Of a stretch of DNA of 64,000 nt, positions 1-12,460 are shown one piece after another. Origin of the DNA: Crotophaga sulcirostris (Eukaryota > Chordata > Aves > Cuculiformes > Crotophagidae); contig VYZB01000329.1 in assembly GCA_013397455.1 (NCBI GenBank), positions 452,500 through 516,499 on the forward strand, given 5' to 3'. A program made the translations under genes and the position numbers. How positions within the stretch are numbered: position 1 is the stretch's first letter; each line of letters opens with the position of its first letter. The notes below the pieces were generated by a model. The model saw only the letters and a program-made list of their open reading frames with translations. It was not told the DNA's origin and did not search any database.

Positions 1-2476
1 CCCGCAAAACAAAACTAAAACCAAAACATCTTAGTTCCTCATTCCATTTTCATGTTTCACTTATAGTAGGGCTACTACGATTAAGACAGCACTGATTCAA
101 TATTATCCAAATTACTTTTTTTCAGAAATTAGCCTTTTTCTTTTTTATGGTCAACTTAAATTTTTCCTTGTTTTCATTGTCATCCTGAAAATTGTTCTTG
201 AGGACAAGAAAAAGAAATAGAGTTGGGGTTTAAGCAGAGGTGAAATGGAATATTTTGCTTTATTGCACAAGATAAGATAAACAGCCTTCGGCATGTAAAG
301 CAAGTGAAATTACGAAAACAAAAACAAAACCCCTAAAAATATGTAGAGTCTTGAGGAACACAGGTTTTAGCGGGACTGACTTGAGAAAATGCTGTCTGCA
401 GAGTTCATTTTATGTGCCTGAAGAATTGTTAGATGAACTTCACCATAGAAATTTTAGAAAATTTATTAAATGATAATTGGCAAGCATACTTGCTGATAGT
501 AGAGTTGTGACAGAAGACTTCCTTGAGGTTTTAAAAGTAGATTTTCATTTCTTCAGTTGTCATCTCAGGCTGAAACATTTTCAGCATTGCTGATCACTTT
601 TTTTGGAAATAGGGGAAAAATTACTTAAATCAATACTCATGTTGTTCTAAATGTAACAGTTGTTAATAGCATTAATAGCAAAAGCATAGTAAAGGTATTA
701 GTAACATAAGGGCATGGCCATAATTTACTGCATCTTTTCCTATCTGTATCAGCTATGGGTAGCAGCCTTGTTAGCACAGTCAGTTTTCAAGAGATTTTGT
801 TACGAGTTCAGCACCAAATAGTCTGAATATATGCACAATTTCACTGTCTGACTCATACTTTGGAAATTAGAGATGTTAGCTATGCCAGGCTAAATACACT
901 TTGGTTTCTGTTCCCTTTCAGTATGCTATTTGCATTTGAATTCTTTATATTTTTTAAGATATTCATAAATTGTGTAGGCACAGGAATCATTAGGCTAGAG
1001 AACTGCAGGTTTGTCGGGTGGTGCTTTCTACTTGGAAACAAAGAAAAAATATATTTTTGTTTGTATTCCTTTATTGAAATCTGTGAGAAACTAACTAAAA
1101 ATATTATATCTCATGCTTGTAGTGCTTAAGAATCTTAAATCACAGGCCAGGATCTCCTTGGGCTGCAAAGTGTAGAGGTACTGGACAAAAAATGTCATTC
1201 CCTCCTCCACTCTTATTTGTTCTCTAATATATTAATAAGTTGCTGGTGTAGTAGTGTATTAGCAGTAGAAAAAGGTTATGACCCATGAGAAGATTTTTTC
1301 CTGGGCCTTGTACTGGGCTCTCACTTAAGAGTTTTCCTAAGCATGGCCTCATGTGACAGCCATACTTTTTAAAGTGAGATTCCCAGAATTTCTTTATGAC
1401 ATCTATGTTTTAATTCTGAACAACTGGCCCGACTTTTTAAAGCACCTTGATGAAAATCAACCCATCTTGCATTCATTTGATGATTCATTGTTGACTTTAT
1501 TGCCATAATCCCAAGGAATTCCATTCAAGCGCCAAGATCCCAAAGTAGAAGCTTGTGTATAAACCTAGAGCTTACTCCAAAAGGATAAAATTCTAAATAA
1601 TATGAAAGAACAGATGGACAGAGAGAGATGAGCAGATGGATGAAAGGTCAAGGAAGTAAGAATGCCAAACCATGGATATAACGTATTGGCCCAGTATCTT
1701 AAAAGACATGTTAAATCTATCTCATTTAGTACTACAATTAGAAATGTTCAAGGAAATCATGCTTGACAGAATACGGTTTGGTATTCATCACTTAAGGACA
1801 GTCCTTGACACATGACCACCTGAACTGTGTCAGGAAATCTTTGCGTAAGTATGCAGCCCAAATTCACATTTGTACGTGCAAAACAGTTGCAAATCTCAAT
1901 TCCTTTACATCTTCTTGATTTCACAAGAGCAATTTCCAAGTCCACAAGAAAGTCTCTGCATGCTACTGTTGATCAACAATGTTTCCTTAAAATATATTAA
2001 GCAGTATGAACAGGAAACTTCTACATTTCTGAAAAGCAGACCTTTCTGTTCCTGGAAAAAAAAGTTTGAGATCCAAACCAAACAAACAAAAAATTAACAG
2101 GGAAATTAGATAGAAAAAACCTGAAGTCCACCACCTTAAGCCAAAGAAAAATAATTTTACAAACAGATAAAATATTAGTAGGGGTTGTTCAACAATGCAT
2201 TGATTTATTCTGGATGATCTTGTTGTCCCAAAAAAAAGAGGTTCCATGATAAAGTTAAATTCTGTAACTCAGCAAAATAATACTTGCTTCCCTTCAGATG
2301 AACCCAGTCGAACGGTTGCTGGGAGCAGCAGAGTAGAAAGGAATAAAACAAGTTTAGCAAGTTAAACTCAGATATTTCACCTTCCCCTCCAAGGCCGTCC
2401 CATCACTAAAACCACAGTGATTAAGAAGTGAGGCACGTTCCACCTGTCTGTCAATTTCTGCATTTTTAACCTGCAG
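1..2476. other. Intron of NT5C1B upstream of first visible exon; no exon found
   Basis: This stretch is AT-rich and lies 5' of the first recognisable NT5C1B exon. The preceding exon of the family should encode the segment ending in a proline/phenylalanine-rich PGPAF-like motif just before the exon seen at 2477. I read all frames for it and did not find it, so the 5' exons probably lie before the window. The short open frames here have no codon or family signature. I recognise no repeat family. Confidence 0.6.
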
Positions 2477-2606
2477 GCGCTGGAGCATGTCAATGCTCGG
2501 CTTCTTGAGCTGTATCCTGATGATGAAGAACGATTTGACATTGTTCTGATGACTAATAACCATGCCCAAGTGGGAGTGAGACTGATAAATAGCATCAATC
2601 ACTATG
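2477..2606 (+). CDS. NT5C1B: NT5C1B internal coding exon (cytosolic 5'-nucleotidase IB), first in window
   Basis: This exon is part of cytosolic 5'-nucleotidase IB, a Mg-dependent enzyme that hydrolyses AMP to adenosine and phosphate. It is 130 bp, follows a CAG acceptor, is read in phase 0, and ends one base into a codon at a GTAAGT donor. It encodes 43 residues including [20 protein letters not shown], followed by a [13 protein letters not shown] segment. This block is highly conserved in cN-I proteins. The exon is too short and too interrupted by the reading-frame start to stand out as an ORF. Sequence alone would allow NT5C1A. The B assignment rests on residues in later exons and on RDH14 lying downstream. 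Confidence 0.93.
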
Positions 2607-3116
2607 GTAAGTAAAACAAATACTACCTTCTAGAACTGCTTGCTATGAATTAATTATATGAATTAATTTTATTTTTCCTGTTCTGACCTTGGTAAAAACA
2701 GGTTCTTTGGTAATGATATCTGTTCCTCTTTATTTTGAGGTGGGAGCATAAGTGAGATAGTGTTAAACAGAATTTGGTCCAAAACTCTAGATTTAACTTG
2801 TCAGGTCTGAATCTTAATTCCTGAGAAGAAGTCCTTAAACTTTTTGTTGTTTGGTATTTACACTGCCTATACATATACCTTAATGGCAGTTATTCTGCTG
2901 TCTTACAGGGATTTCTTTTTTAAATTCTCAAGCAGAAAGGGCTGATCAAATGTTGTAGTGAGTTTAAGTTGTCTGGCTTGTTGAAATTACAGTGAACATA
3001 TTTTTCTTTTTTAAGTTTACTGTCAGCTGTTGGCTAGTATAGCTTCTCATTGGTTCCTTTTACATGTTTGTAGTGTCAAGGCAGTGTCATACTTTGTTCT
3101 GCTGTTCTTATTTTAG

Positions 3117-3239
3117 GCTTAACAATTGAACGTTTCTGTATGACGGGAGGAAAAAGCCCTATTGGTTACCTGACTGCGTATCTTACGAACTTGTACCTCT
3201 CAGCAGATTCTGAAAAAGTGCAAGAAGCTATAGAAGCAG
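3117..3239 (+). CDS. NT5C1B: NT5C1B internal coding exon, second in window
   Basis: This 123-bp exon lies between a TTTTAG acceptor and a CAG|GTTTGA donor, starts and ends in phase 1, and encodes about 41 residues. The segment includes [20 protein letters not shown] and the following [16 protein letters not shown]. The GGKSPIGYL form matches my recollection of NT5C1B better than the GGNSPICYL form of NT5C1A, which supports the paralogue call. The intron before it (2607-3116) is 510 bp and the intron after it (3240-3930) is 691 bp. I see no repeat in either. The donor is weaker than consensus after the GT, but the phase and the protein join exactly to the next exon. Confidence 0.93.
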
Positions 3240-3930
3240 GTTTGAATTGACTTTCTTTCATTACCTCTCCACTGAGCTTGTTAAAAAATGAATATGAATA
3301 TACTGTATGTCTTTCACAGAAAGTAGCACCACCTCATCAAATGCAAAGTCAGAACTTTGTATGGTACAAACTTACAACTTATTTTTACGTAATCAAATAA
3401 AATCAGGTTATTTATCTGTATTGTTCCTCTCTGACCTTTCAGCCTGCTGATAATGACAACAGAATCACCCTCTGCCTTTGATGCATCTTTCTGTTTTCTG
3501 TGCTACGAGAAACGAAATCCCAAACTCCCATACACACCTATGCACCTCTTTTCAACTTCTGTTTGAATAGAGTCATCTCTTTGATACGACTTAAAAAAAC
3601 CAACTCCTTTGTTTTGTTAAAAATAGCAAATAGTTTGATTCAATAGTCTCCTTGGAATTGCCTGCTTTTGTTTCATTTACAGCACACCTTGAGGACCAGT
3701 TTTGGTATTCTACATGGAAGTGGAAGGCAGCATGTTTTAAGAAGTTATGTCAATGGGACAGCTTCCATGCATTTGTGTTAAAGAACACCCATTACTAATT
3801 AGCTTTAGTGATCCTTTCTACTCACCGTATGTAGAGGTCACCACAAATAAGTTGTTGGAACTGAACCATTGCCAATTTAATGAATGACTTCACAGGACAT
3901 GCTAACCGAGATTCTCTGATCCATTTTCAG

Positions 3931-4115
3931 GCATTGCAGCAGCTACGATGTTCACTGCCAACAAAGATGTTGCTTACTCTGATACCCAGTTGAGGGTGGC
4001 ATTCGATGGGGACGCGGTTCTCTTTTCTGATGAATCAGAACAGATCGTCAAAGAGCAAGGATTAGATAGATTTTTTGAACATGAACAGCTGAATGAAAAC
4101 AAGCCTCTTGCACAG
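3931..4115 (+). CDS. NT5C1B: NT5C1B internal coding exon carrying the catalytic DxD motif
   Basis: This 185-bp exon runs from a TTTTCAG acceptor to a CACAG|GTTTGT donor, starting in phase 1 and ending in phase 0. It encodes the catalytic core start of the HAD-like nucleotidase fold: [14 protein letters not shown], whose first aspartate (codon at 4005-4007) is the expected phosphate-accepting residue and whose second (4011-4013) is the acid/base. The exon closes with an FFEHE...ENKPLAQ segment typical of cN-I. The open frame continues past the donor to 4322, but that tail has no family similarity and is intron. The 916-bp intron after it (4116-5031) shows no repeat I can name. Confidence 0.95.
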
Positions 4116-5031
4116 GTTTGTACTTCACGAATCAGTGAGTTTTCAAAACATCTGTTAATTTTCATCACTACTGTGTATTTCCAGTTTCCCCAGTGTGTAT
4201 GTATTCTTCTTTGTGCTGATTGCCCTGTTTATTTCCTTTTTCAAAGATACTCTTTAAAATGTGTGTTTGATATAAAAGAGCCCACGATTTCAGCCCTTTC
4301 ACTAGATATTCCACGTCACTGAGAGAACTGCATATAGAATACAGTGACTTACAGCTGTATTTTAATTGCATCATTAGAAAAAGGAAAGGCTACTACTGAT
4401 TTTCTTGATTTTATTCTTATCAGGTTGTGTAGGTAAAGTTAATTTTGAACACTAGAAGATTCTGATTATTGAAACAGGGTAATATCTGTGCTTATTCCCA
4501 AGCAGAACTGTGCCATTTGTCTAGAAAACCCAAATATTTTAATAATAGTTTAAATTGAAAGACCAATTCTGCTGTTGTTAAAAAGAATATAAATTTAGAA
4601 TAAAAGCTTGGTTTATGAAAGTATTCTAGAAGGAGTTTAGTGATGTCTGTGTAATTAGGTCTCTTATTGATTTTTGCACAGAAAAAAAATGCACCTTGTG
4701 TTTCATAGTAAAGAGAGTTAAGTATTTTCAAAGAACATTTTATTGAAGTATATAGTTATAACTTTATATTGTAAGAGATATCCTAAGTCTTAGTGAGAAT
4801 CAGTTTCCTGCTGATCATACGATAGAGGGTTATGGTTTTAACTTTTTTCCAATTTGTGAATTCCTAGTGAGGGTCCAGACCCATTTGGACATACTACATA
4901 GAGAATTTGCTGAGTAGCATTGTAGTTGGGAAGGAATCCTGTATGTAACCGGCAATCTGAAATAAAGCAAAAGAATGACTTTTGGATCTGTGGAAAAGGT
5001 ACTAAATATGCTACTGGTATTTTGTACTCAG

Positions 5032-5370
5032 GGTCCTTTGAAAGGCTTTCTGGAAGACCTAGGGAAACTCCAGAAGAAGTTCTATGCAAAAAATGAACGG
5101 TTAAATTGTCCCATAAGGACCTTCCTGGTCACAGCCAGAAGTGCGGCGAGCTCTGGTGCCAGAGTGCTGAAGACTCTTCGTAGCTGGGGTCTGGAGATTG
5201 ATGAAGCACTTTTCCTAGCAGGAGCTCCTAAAGGACCTATCCTGGTGAAAATCCGCCCTCACATTTTCTTTGATGACCAGATGTTCCACATCGAAGGAGC
5301 ACAGAAATTAGGCACCATAGCTGCGCATGTTCCCTATGGCGTTGCTCAGAAGTACCACAAATCTGCATGA
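5032..5370 (+). CDS. NT5C1B: NT5C1B terminal coding exon
   Basis: This last exon follows a TTTGTACTCAG acceptor, is in phase 0, and encodes 112 residues before TGA at 5368-5370. It holds the rest of the active site: [11 protein letters not shown] (HAD motif II Thr/Ser), a lysine-rich stretch, and [10 protein letters not shown] (motif IV acidic pair). The KNERL and [16 protein letters not shown] wording is of the NT5C1B type. The C-terminus ends [15 protein letters not shown]. With the three exons upstream this gives 258 residues of the protein, with no frameshift or internal stop, so the gene looks functional. The N-terminal part is outside the window. Confidence 0.96.
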   Translation, partial: GPLKGFLEDLGKLQKKFYAKNERLNCPIRTFLVTARSAASSGARVLKTLRSWGLEIDEALFLAGAPKGPILVKIRPHIFFDDQMFHIEGAQKLGTIAAHVPYGVAQKYHKSA

Positions 5371-5960
5371 TTGGATGGCATCATTAACAATAAGGTTCTT
5401 AACTCAGCCACCCTCTACTATACCAATAGTTATGTCTGAAAACCTCTGCATTTGAATATTGTAAGCACCGTATTTAAAGATTTAACTTCTGTCTAGAACA
5501 GCCTTTAAAGGAAATATTTTTAATATAGGTAATCTTTTAAAAGAATAATTTTAATAGAATTCTTAAACAATTTAGGTTTTTTACCTATCTGGATCTAACA
5601 CTGTGGGTTTGGTATTAGGAAAAGATTTGTACTGTTTTTATAGTTTGAGACATATTTTGAGAGAGAAAGAGAATAGTTATATTTTGTCTAAAACCTATTG
5701 ACGGGTTATTTATAACAAAAATCATGCTGCAATGCTAGTCCTTCACAGTTATTTCTGAAATTCTCAAAAGCACAGTTTACATGTAAGTGTTTACCTGTTG
5801 GTAGTTCGCTTGTTAAATATGTGTTCAGTAGGTTTGTTATCCCAAGGTTTCAGCTTCCAGTGAAATGTTAGCTTATTTGATCTTGTGTTTACAGGAACCC
5901 TTTATTTTTCTATATTGTTTTCCTATTGTAATAAAACTGGCTTTACAGATTATTGTCATT
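5371..5960 (+). other. NT5C1B: Probable NT5C1B 3' UTR
   Basis: This AT-rich non-coding sequence directly follows the stop codon. The first canonical AATAAA on the strand is at 5930-5935, so a cleavage site near 5945-5960 is expected. The boundary is inferred from that signal only. Confidence 0.5.
5930..5935 (+). terminator. Poly(A) signal candidate for NT5C1B
   Basis: A canonical AATAAA hexamer lies about 560 bp after the NT5C1B stop and is followed by T-rich sequence. It is the first such hexamer downstream of the stop. Confidence 0.45.
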
Positions 5961-8547
5961 TTTCCATGTAGAGGTTTTAGCATAATTTTCTGTGTCTCTT
6001 GCCTCCATTTGTTATTTAGAACCAGAAATGACCACTTTCAGACAAATTTGAGAGAGAGCTAGAAGTCTCAAAGACATTTAAGTCCGAATAGATTTCATAG
6101 TGTTGCGCATAAGTTAGAGATGCTGTGAGTATGTCGACTGGGACAAAGACTGAAGCTTTAGAGCATACCTTTGTAACAGCAGAGAATCTACCCTAAATAA
6201 TGCTGTTGATGGAGCTCTTTGTCTCTTGACTAGATTCATTTGGGATTTACAGCTGTTTTGTGATCTGCGTGAACTCAGTTTGGCAACCTCACATGAGTTT
6301 CCAGGGGACAGGTGCCTGTTGCAATATTAATTCATGTAAATTTACACCGTATGTCTATTCTACCTCTTTTATGCTAAGTTCCTGTATCTTGGTGTCATCC
6401 ATGTATCGGAGTGCCTTCCAAATGACACAACTAACATCTGTCAGGTGGTGTTTGTTCTCTTCCTCTCCCTAGTGGAACAAGTGTCCTGTTCTATTTTTTT
6501 GTTGCTGTGTATTTATACCAGTAGAGACAAAACCAAAAGAATGTTCTTTGCAGTGGGAGTAGGAGTTGGTGAAGGCTTGTGATGATCTGTGTTTCCTGGG
6601 GGAATCCACTTGAGCATCTCATGTTAGCCTCTGAGAAATCTGGTCTGTTCTGTCCGGATGAACTGTCCTGTAATTGCAGAAACTTTCATTGCATTAATTG
6701 TGGTTTCCCTCCCAGAAACATAGGCAATCTTTTAAATTATCTGTGTCCAAGCCACAAACTCACTTTAAAACAAAGGGAAAAGCCTTAATCCTGCATGAAA
6801 CTCTACTAGAGATCATTAGAAAGGCTTTTATGTGTTCACACCAGCATGTGTTGTTGATAGGATGCACGGCAGAGTTCTGGTGTACTTGCAATTTCATAAG
6901 CACTAAAGACTTTGTGCTTAAAACATATTACATTTCCCAATCCAGCCAGGAGGTGAGGAAGACGTGAATAACTGAGGCCTACTCATTGTCTGCCAGGATG
7001 GGATAGAGTTACCTCACCAAATGGAGGTTATAAAAAATGTTATTAGCAGATGTTCTTATGTGAGAGTTCAGAATCAGCAAGGAATCCTTAGCTGTGGAAT
7101 ATAAATTACGTGTGTACCTTCACCACAAAAGCATGACTGCAAATTTCAGGAACACCAATCTTGCCTTGTTGAAGCAGCACAGGGATCAGCGATTTTTCAT
7201 CCATACACTGTTAGAATGATAGATGCTGGGTGGAGAAAAATGTAAAGGATATGTGCTGTGCAAAGATTGCTAGTACTTGGCTCTTATTGAACACAGCAAT
7301 TCAGGTTTGATGCGGTAAAGGGCTGATGAGATCCTTGATCCCTGTGGGACTCTGAAGGTGAGTGTCTCATGCCTGACAGGGTAAGCATGGAAATCGGTGA
7401 ATAAATTGGAAACGGAATCATCTGGTCTATTATGCTTACTTGTATTTCCAATCAACCATCCACCTACAGCAAAAATGAAACCTGCTGGCCGGGATATAGG
7501 TAGGAGCTTCCGGTCTTTGCATCTTTTGTGATCTGTACACACAGTGACAGAGGACTCTTGCAGTGTCATTCCTGACAGCAGCACTAAGGCATGTGTGAAG
7601 AGTAATAAAGAGTTCACATATTAAATTTACATAGTAGGTTTCTTAGTCATAGAATTCAAATTGATATTCAAATCCCGAAGCCGACGTTAAGGTCCACAGT
7701 CACTTCTCCTAAATCAATTTAGGATAGTACCCTTAGATTTTTGTTCAGGATATACACTGCCACTTAATTGTGTGGCAACTGTTCAAGGTTGCTTCTCCTC
7801 ATATCCATCTGGCAGAATATTGGGTGAGTGGAGTCTTGTTCGTTCATGCAAGTGCCCTTCCAGACTAATCTGGATGTCTGGGGAGACTTAAGGTTTGCCA
7901 AGTAATCTCTGTACATAATAATTATTGTTTTCTGCTCCAAGGCACAGATTGGCTTGCGATCCAAAACAATAATTTTCAAGAAAGTTCTCTGAAATGGGAT
8001 GGGAGCTGATAGAAAGGGTTTTCTGTTTTTGTAGACATAGACTAGAATTGTAACTTAATAGCATTCCAGTCCACAAAACAAAACAAATAAACAGAAACAC
8101 ACACAACCAAACACAACCCCTTGCTTTTCATGCTTAGGAGAATGCATGGAATTTATGCCCTAGCACCTCATAACACTAAACCAGTCACAGTTACAATGAT
8201 GGATAAAATTTTTTAATAAGGGAAATAGAGAAGAGTCCTATGGTTCTGGACAGTCCTACCAGCCTATTCATGACACTGGGAGACAAACTCAAAAAAGAAA
8301 CTGTCATCCAAGCCAAATCTGGAAGAGGATTAATAATAACACAGATCAAATTTTGTGCTGAAAGAGAGCCTTGCCAGGCAAAGCCAGTCCTGTTGTCTTA
8401 GCTTCCAGTTTCATGCACCACATCACAGGGCAGAGTCCAGGTAAGACAAACAGGAATGTTTCCTACAGCTACCAGTCTCCATGGACAAAAATATTAGAAA
8501 TAAGATCCTGATGGTGACCCTTTTTTTTCCCTCATAGTGTATTCGAT

Positions 8548-8584
8548 ACCTCTCAACAGCTACCAAGACATGATAAACCCACAT
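8548..8584 (+). repeat. Direct repeat, copy 1 (37 bp)
   Basis: This segment contains AGCTACCAAGACAT followed by GATAAACCCACAT. It matches the segment at 9565-9602 with one mismatch and a one-base insertion. The flanks on both sides do not match. Confidence 0.8.
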
Positions 8585-9564
8585 TCCTCAGTTCCTTCAC
8601 ACCTCCAAGGTCCTTTCAGCTTCCAGGGTAGGATGTCATGCATAGTGAAACAAGCATTTGGAGGAAACAAATAAAGATTTGGAGATAATGCATCACGCAT
8701 GCATTCCAACATGTGTCCTCCTGCATTGCTGGACTGTAATCTGTTCTAAGGACTTTTGAATCAGAGGGCTCCTACATCCTAAGGAGGATCCTTGGGTGCC
8801 TCTGCCAGACCCTGTAACCTGCACTGGCATGCAGTATTCCTAAACAGAACACACCCATCTCTTTGAGTGCAACAGTTGAGTCAAGAAAGCAGTGAAGCAT
8901 GTCAATATCTTAGGCAAGAAAAACATAACTTCTGATTACCTTGCTCAGTCATATCTGGTACCAACAACATTTGATTGCATATATGTCATCCTTGCCTATA
9001 GGAGCACCTTCTGATCAGTCATCTGTGAACTCCTCTGCACAATGCTCCTTGCACTGAAGTCTGGATTGACCACTGATGGATTCAGGCAGGATCCTTGAAG
9101 CAGCACCCTCTCCAAGACATTCACAGCCTTATGAAGTGGTAGGTGCATCAGAGATGACTGCCAGAGTCCCCGCTGCCAGATGCTGAATAGCAGATTCTTT
9201 ACAGGATGAATCTGTCCCTCTAACAGGGAATTTCCTGGTTCCTTTATTTTGGCATCTCATTGGCAACCACTGTCCATTTCTCATGGTCCTTGTTTGCAAG
9301 GTCATTAGGCAGCAGAGGTAGGAATGGCTACATCACCTCCCAGAGAGAAGATTTACTCTGAGCAGAGCATATTGAGGAACAGCTCAAACTGTTTATGGCT
9401 TTTACATCAGGATAAGGATGCCAAAAGCCATCTCTCTCATAAGCAGATGCAATGATCTGGTTAAGATACCCTTTGGTGTAGCTATGAGTCTCACAACGGA
9501 GTGAAGAGCCAAGAATGAGGAGGAAAATGTGGTGATGGAACACATTATGAGGGGAGAAAAAGTC

Positions 9565-9602
9565 ACCTCTCACCAGCTACCAAGACATAGATAAACCCAC
9601 AT
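9565..9602 (+). repeat. Direct repeat, copy 2 (38 bp)
   Basis: Second copy of the 8548-8584 segment in the same orientation, about 1.02 kb downstream, with one substitution and one extra A. Possible origins are a local duplication or the same short region of an unnamed dispersed element. Confidence 0.8.
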
Positions 9603-11016
9603 ATGTCTGTGGTGAAGACAAAGATAGAAGAGGTCTCTCAGTGAATCCAATGTGTTTAGATGTGGTACTTATACAACCTGTTAAACTGCCCAAGAAGTGT
9701 GACAGATAGTCAAAGAAGAGATGGTCCACAGGGATACGTCCAGAAAAATCTGATAAATCTCTTTGGCTGTAACATGAGCTGAAGTCAGCCTCAGAACAGA
9801 CTGTAGTGATGTGAACAGACTATCAGTAGCATCCACATGTGACAGTTAAATGGAGGTTACTATTGCAAATAGCTATCTTGTCCAGACCAGCCACAAGAAA
9901 ATGGATGAAATGTCCATGGGTTTCCTCTTGGGTTTCTTACTCATTTCCCCAAATGTGCTAGACATGCTTAATATCAAGCAAGTTTGTTTCTGATCTCCTC
10001 CACAGGCTGTTGTTTCCCTGGCCTCTACTAATCTCCATGTTGGCCCCTAGTCCTGATCCAGAACTTCTCTTAATCCATGTTGTCCTATCATCATTGTCGC
10101 TAGTTTATTCCTAAATCTGCCCTCAGCCCTATGACTGTCCTTGTTTTTCTCAAAAAAACTTGGGTTTTTTTAAATTACATTGCTCTTGCTCAAAATTCAG
10201 TTACCTTTTAATTGTCTCTCTGTATATTTTTATTAGCAACTTTCCCAGGGCTGGGATGAAAAGGATTTTGAGTGGGGGACTTCAGTGGACATTCCTGACT
10301 GCCTGGATGGGTTCACATTGCCTTGGGTGTGTTTGTCAAGGTCTGGGATTAGTAAAGGTGGGAACTGAATGCACAGCATGAAGATAACAGCTGAAAATAG
10401 GTTTTGGATTAAGGATTCAAAACTAAATTGACAGGTCTGAGGGGCCCAGGGGTTTGGGTGCCAGCAACTGGAGGGGTCTGACGTGGGTACCAGCTACCAG
10501 ACAAACCAGCTATTTGAGGGACCCACATTATGTAAGTACACAGGAAGACACCAATATCTGGGAAAATCTAGCATCAGAGATGGCACCTGGGTCTCTGAGT
10601 ACAAATATTGGACAGGTTTCAAGTTCATGCTAATAAAAGACCAATGAATGAGAGTGTGCTTGTGAGGTAAGTGAGTGGACATATGCATATGTTTTGCCAG
10701 CAGCTTCCCTTTTACCACATTGGGATGTGACAGACCTCCCTTGGTCTTGAAGTCCACTGGATCTGGTTATCTCAAACAACCTAGCTCTGAACTAATATTT
10801 CTCAGCTGAAGTTGGTCATAGAAGCAAGTGTTCGGCAAGTCTGACTGTCAGCTTGCTGCTATCTTTAGACTCTAGAGTAGCTATTAGAGCAGGCACCACC
10901 ATAATGGCTTTTATAACACTCCACCAGCCCTCCCTCCCACTCCATTACTTCTGCTCGCAACATGCAAGTAGGTCACCAAGACATGCTTGGCCATGTACTA
11001 ACACCTCTGCTATGCT

Positions 11017-11058
11017 CAAACACACAATCTGATTTCCCAAACACACAATCTGACTTGA
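11017..11058 (+). repeat. 21-bp tandem duplication
   Basis: Two adjacent units starting CAAACACACAATCTGA, at 11017-11037 and 11038-11058, differ only at their last few bases. This looks like a simple replication-slippage duplication. Confidence 0.75.
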
Positions 11059-11894
11059 TCTACAGCTATCAAACCTGCTGAAATACCTAATGAAGGTAGC
11101 ATGGGGTTAGGTCTCAACATGCCGTTCAGACATTATCTCTCGCTCCACTTATGCTAGTAACCTAAACTTTCCCAGAACATCTAATCGACACAAATGCCAG
11201 CTGGCATGGAAAAGTCCATGTGCATGCTAACTCTCCAGACCAGGATGGCTGCTTCCAAACTGCCCAGCGGGAGCTCAAGAGCTGTGGGAGAACCCTAAAC
11301 AACCGCCGGCCTGGGGCCAAAATTCTGCCACAGGCTGCTGTTGCACTGTAACAGCAGAGATGTTGTATTCCTGTGCTGAGAGTCTTCCCTGGCACTGCCA
11401 CATGTTCTGCTCCAGCCTCTGCATCTCAATCTGAAGATTCAAGGCAGACAGAATTGAATGCGGCTTTTGCAGAAGGATTTGATCTGCCATGAGACTCATA
11501 GACTGGTAATGAAATATTATAGGTGCTCGTGATGTCTACTTTCTCTGTGATGGAGTCTGATAAATATTACATTTTGGTAAAATTTCTAGTAGTAAACTAA
11601 ACACTTCCATAAAATGTTCCCAGGCCCTAGAACTCAACTATCTACGTCATTAAATTGTTATCATTGTCTTCTAATCCTAAAATTGTTAGAACGGTCCCTG
11701 TTCTGGTTTTGACCCAGACCAGCTAGTTGTATCATCCATGTTTCAGGAGCCATCACAAGACAAAAAACCAATAACCAGTTCCTACATGGCAGGGTTTAAC
11801 AGGCTATTCTGCAAAAAATAGCAGCCTCTAGGTACATCTAATTCACTAGTGTGGACATTGTTGGCCAAGAAAGGGCCATTGGGCTAACAAAGGG

Positions 11895-12085
11895 GCATGC
11901 CTGAAAGGAGGTCATAGCAACGTGGGTGCAGGTCTCTTCTCCCAAGTAACAACTGATAGGATGAGAACAAATGGCCTCATGTTGTGCCAGGGGAGGTTTA
12001 GATTAGGCAGGAGAAAAAAAATTCTTTACTGAAACAGTCCTGAAGAATTGGAACAGGTTGACCAGGGAAGTGGTGGAGACAGGAA
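11895..12085 (+). mobile_element. CR1 LINE fragment (ORF2 C-terminal part)
   Basis: The sequence resembles the 3' part of CR1 ORF2, with the runs GGTCTCTTCTCCCAAGTAAC, then GTGCCAGGGGAGGTTTAGAT and TGAAGAATTGGAACAGGTTG. Conceptually it carries the CQGRFRL and WNRL landmarks of the CR1 reverse-transcriptase C-terminus, but it is frameshifted and lacks the 3' tail. The flanking sequence from about 11700 may be another eroded repeat. Confidence 0.75.
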
Positions 12086-12460
12086 ACCGATATAAAATCC
12101 TGTGGGCAATGAGAATGAAACCTGTGCCTATGTAACTGGATACACCATATAACTGCTGGTACAGGACACAAGAATACAAAGGCACAATCAGATTTGTGAA
12201 ACTTTAATTAATTAAGACAAAAAGAAAGATTGGATTGTATTTTCAGAACCATCATTAAGAGATAGTAACAAGGAACTATTTTAAACCAGATTTCATAGTT
12301 GTTAAAGGAGGTGCCGTGATTGTTATAGATATAACAGTTAGATATGAAAACAAACACCTCTTAAAGATGCGGCAAATTTAACAAATATGAACATCCCAGA
12401 GAACAAATCCGTGAATTAATGAATGCTTCTCTTATTACATTTATAGGCTTCCCCCTACGC

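Larger units (their letters stand above)
5961..11894. other. Intergenic region between NT5C1B and RDH14, no gene seen
   Basis: Six kilobases without a recognisable exon. Open frames are short and on both strands with no family motif. The segment from about 8200 to 9900 is less AT-rich than its surroundings and contains a 37-bp direct repeat about 1 kb apart (listed separately). It may be an eroded transposable element that I cannot name. A 21-bp tandem duplication lies near 11.02 kb. Confidence 0.55.

Noticed and set aside
4116..4322. In-frame continuation of NT5C1B exon past 4115
   Set aside because: The donor CACAG|GTTTGT and exact protein continuity with the exon at 5032 show that this tail is intronic.
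2477..5370. Assignment to NT5C1A instead of NT5C1B
   Set aside because: The GGKSPIGYL and [10 protein letters not shown] residues and the neighbouring RDH14 gene favour NT5C1B. NT5C1A lies elsewhere in vertebrate genomes.
7270..7617. Possible old CR1 text (GATCCCTGTGGGACTC) in a minus-strand frame
   Set aside because: Only one short phrase resembles CR1, and the flanks do not continue the match.
9328..9573. Minus-strand 81-codon frame in the less AT-rich 8.2-9.9 kb region
   Set aside because: Extension in the same frame hits many stops and I recognise no protein, so it is not called a gene or pseudogene.
11275..11499. Minus-strand frame with a coiled-coil-like stretch (LNLQIEMQRLEQNMWQ)
   Set aside because: Only 74 codons, overlapping another random frame, with no recognised family. 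An eroded pseudogene is possible but not supported.
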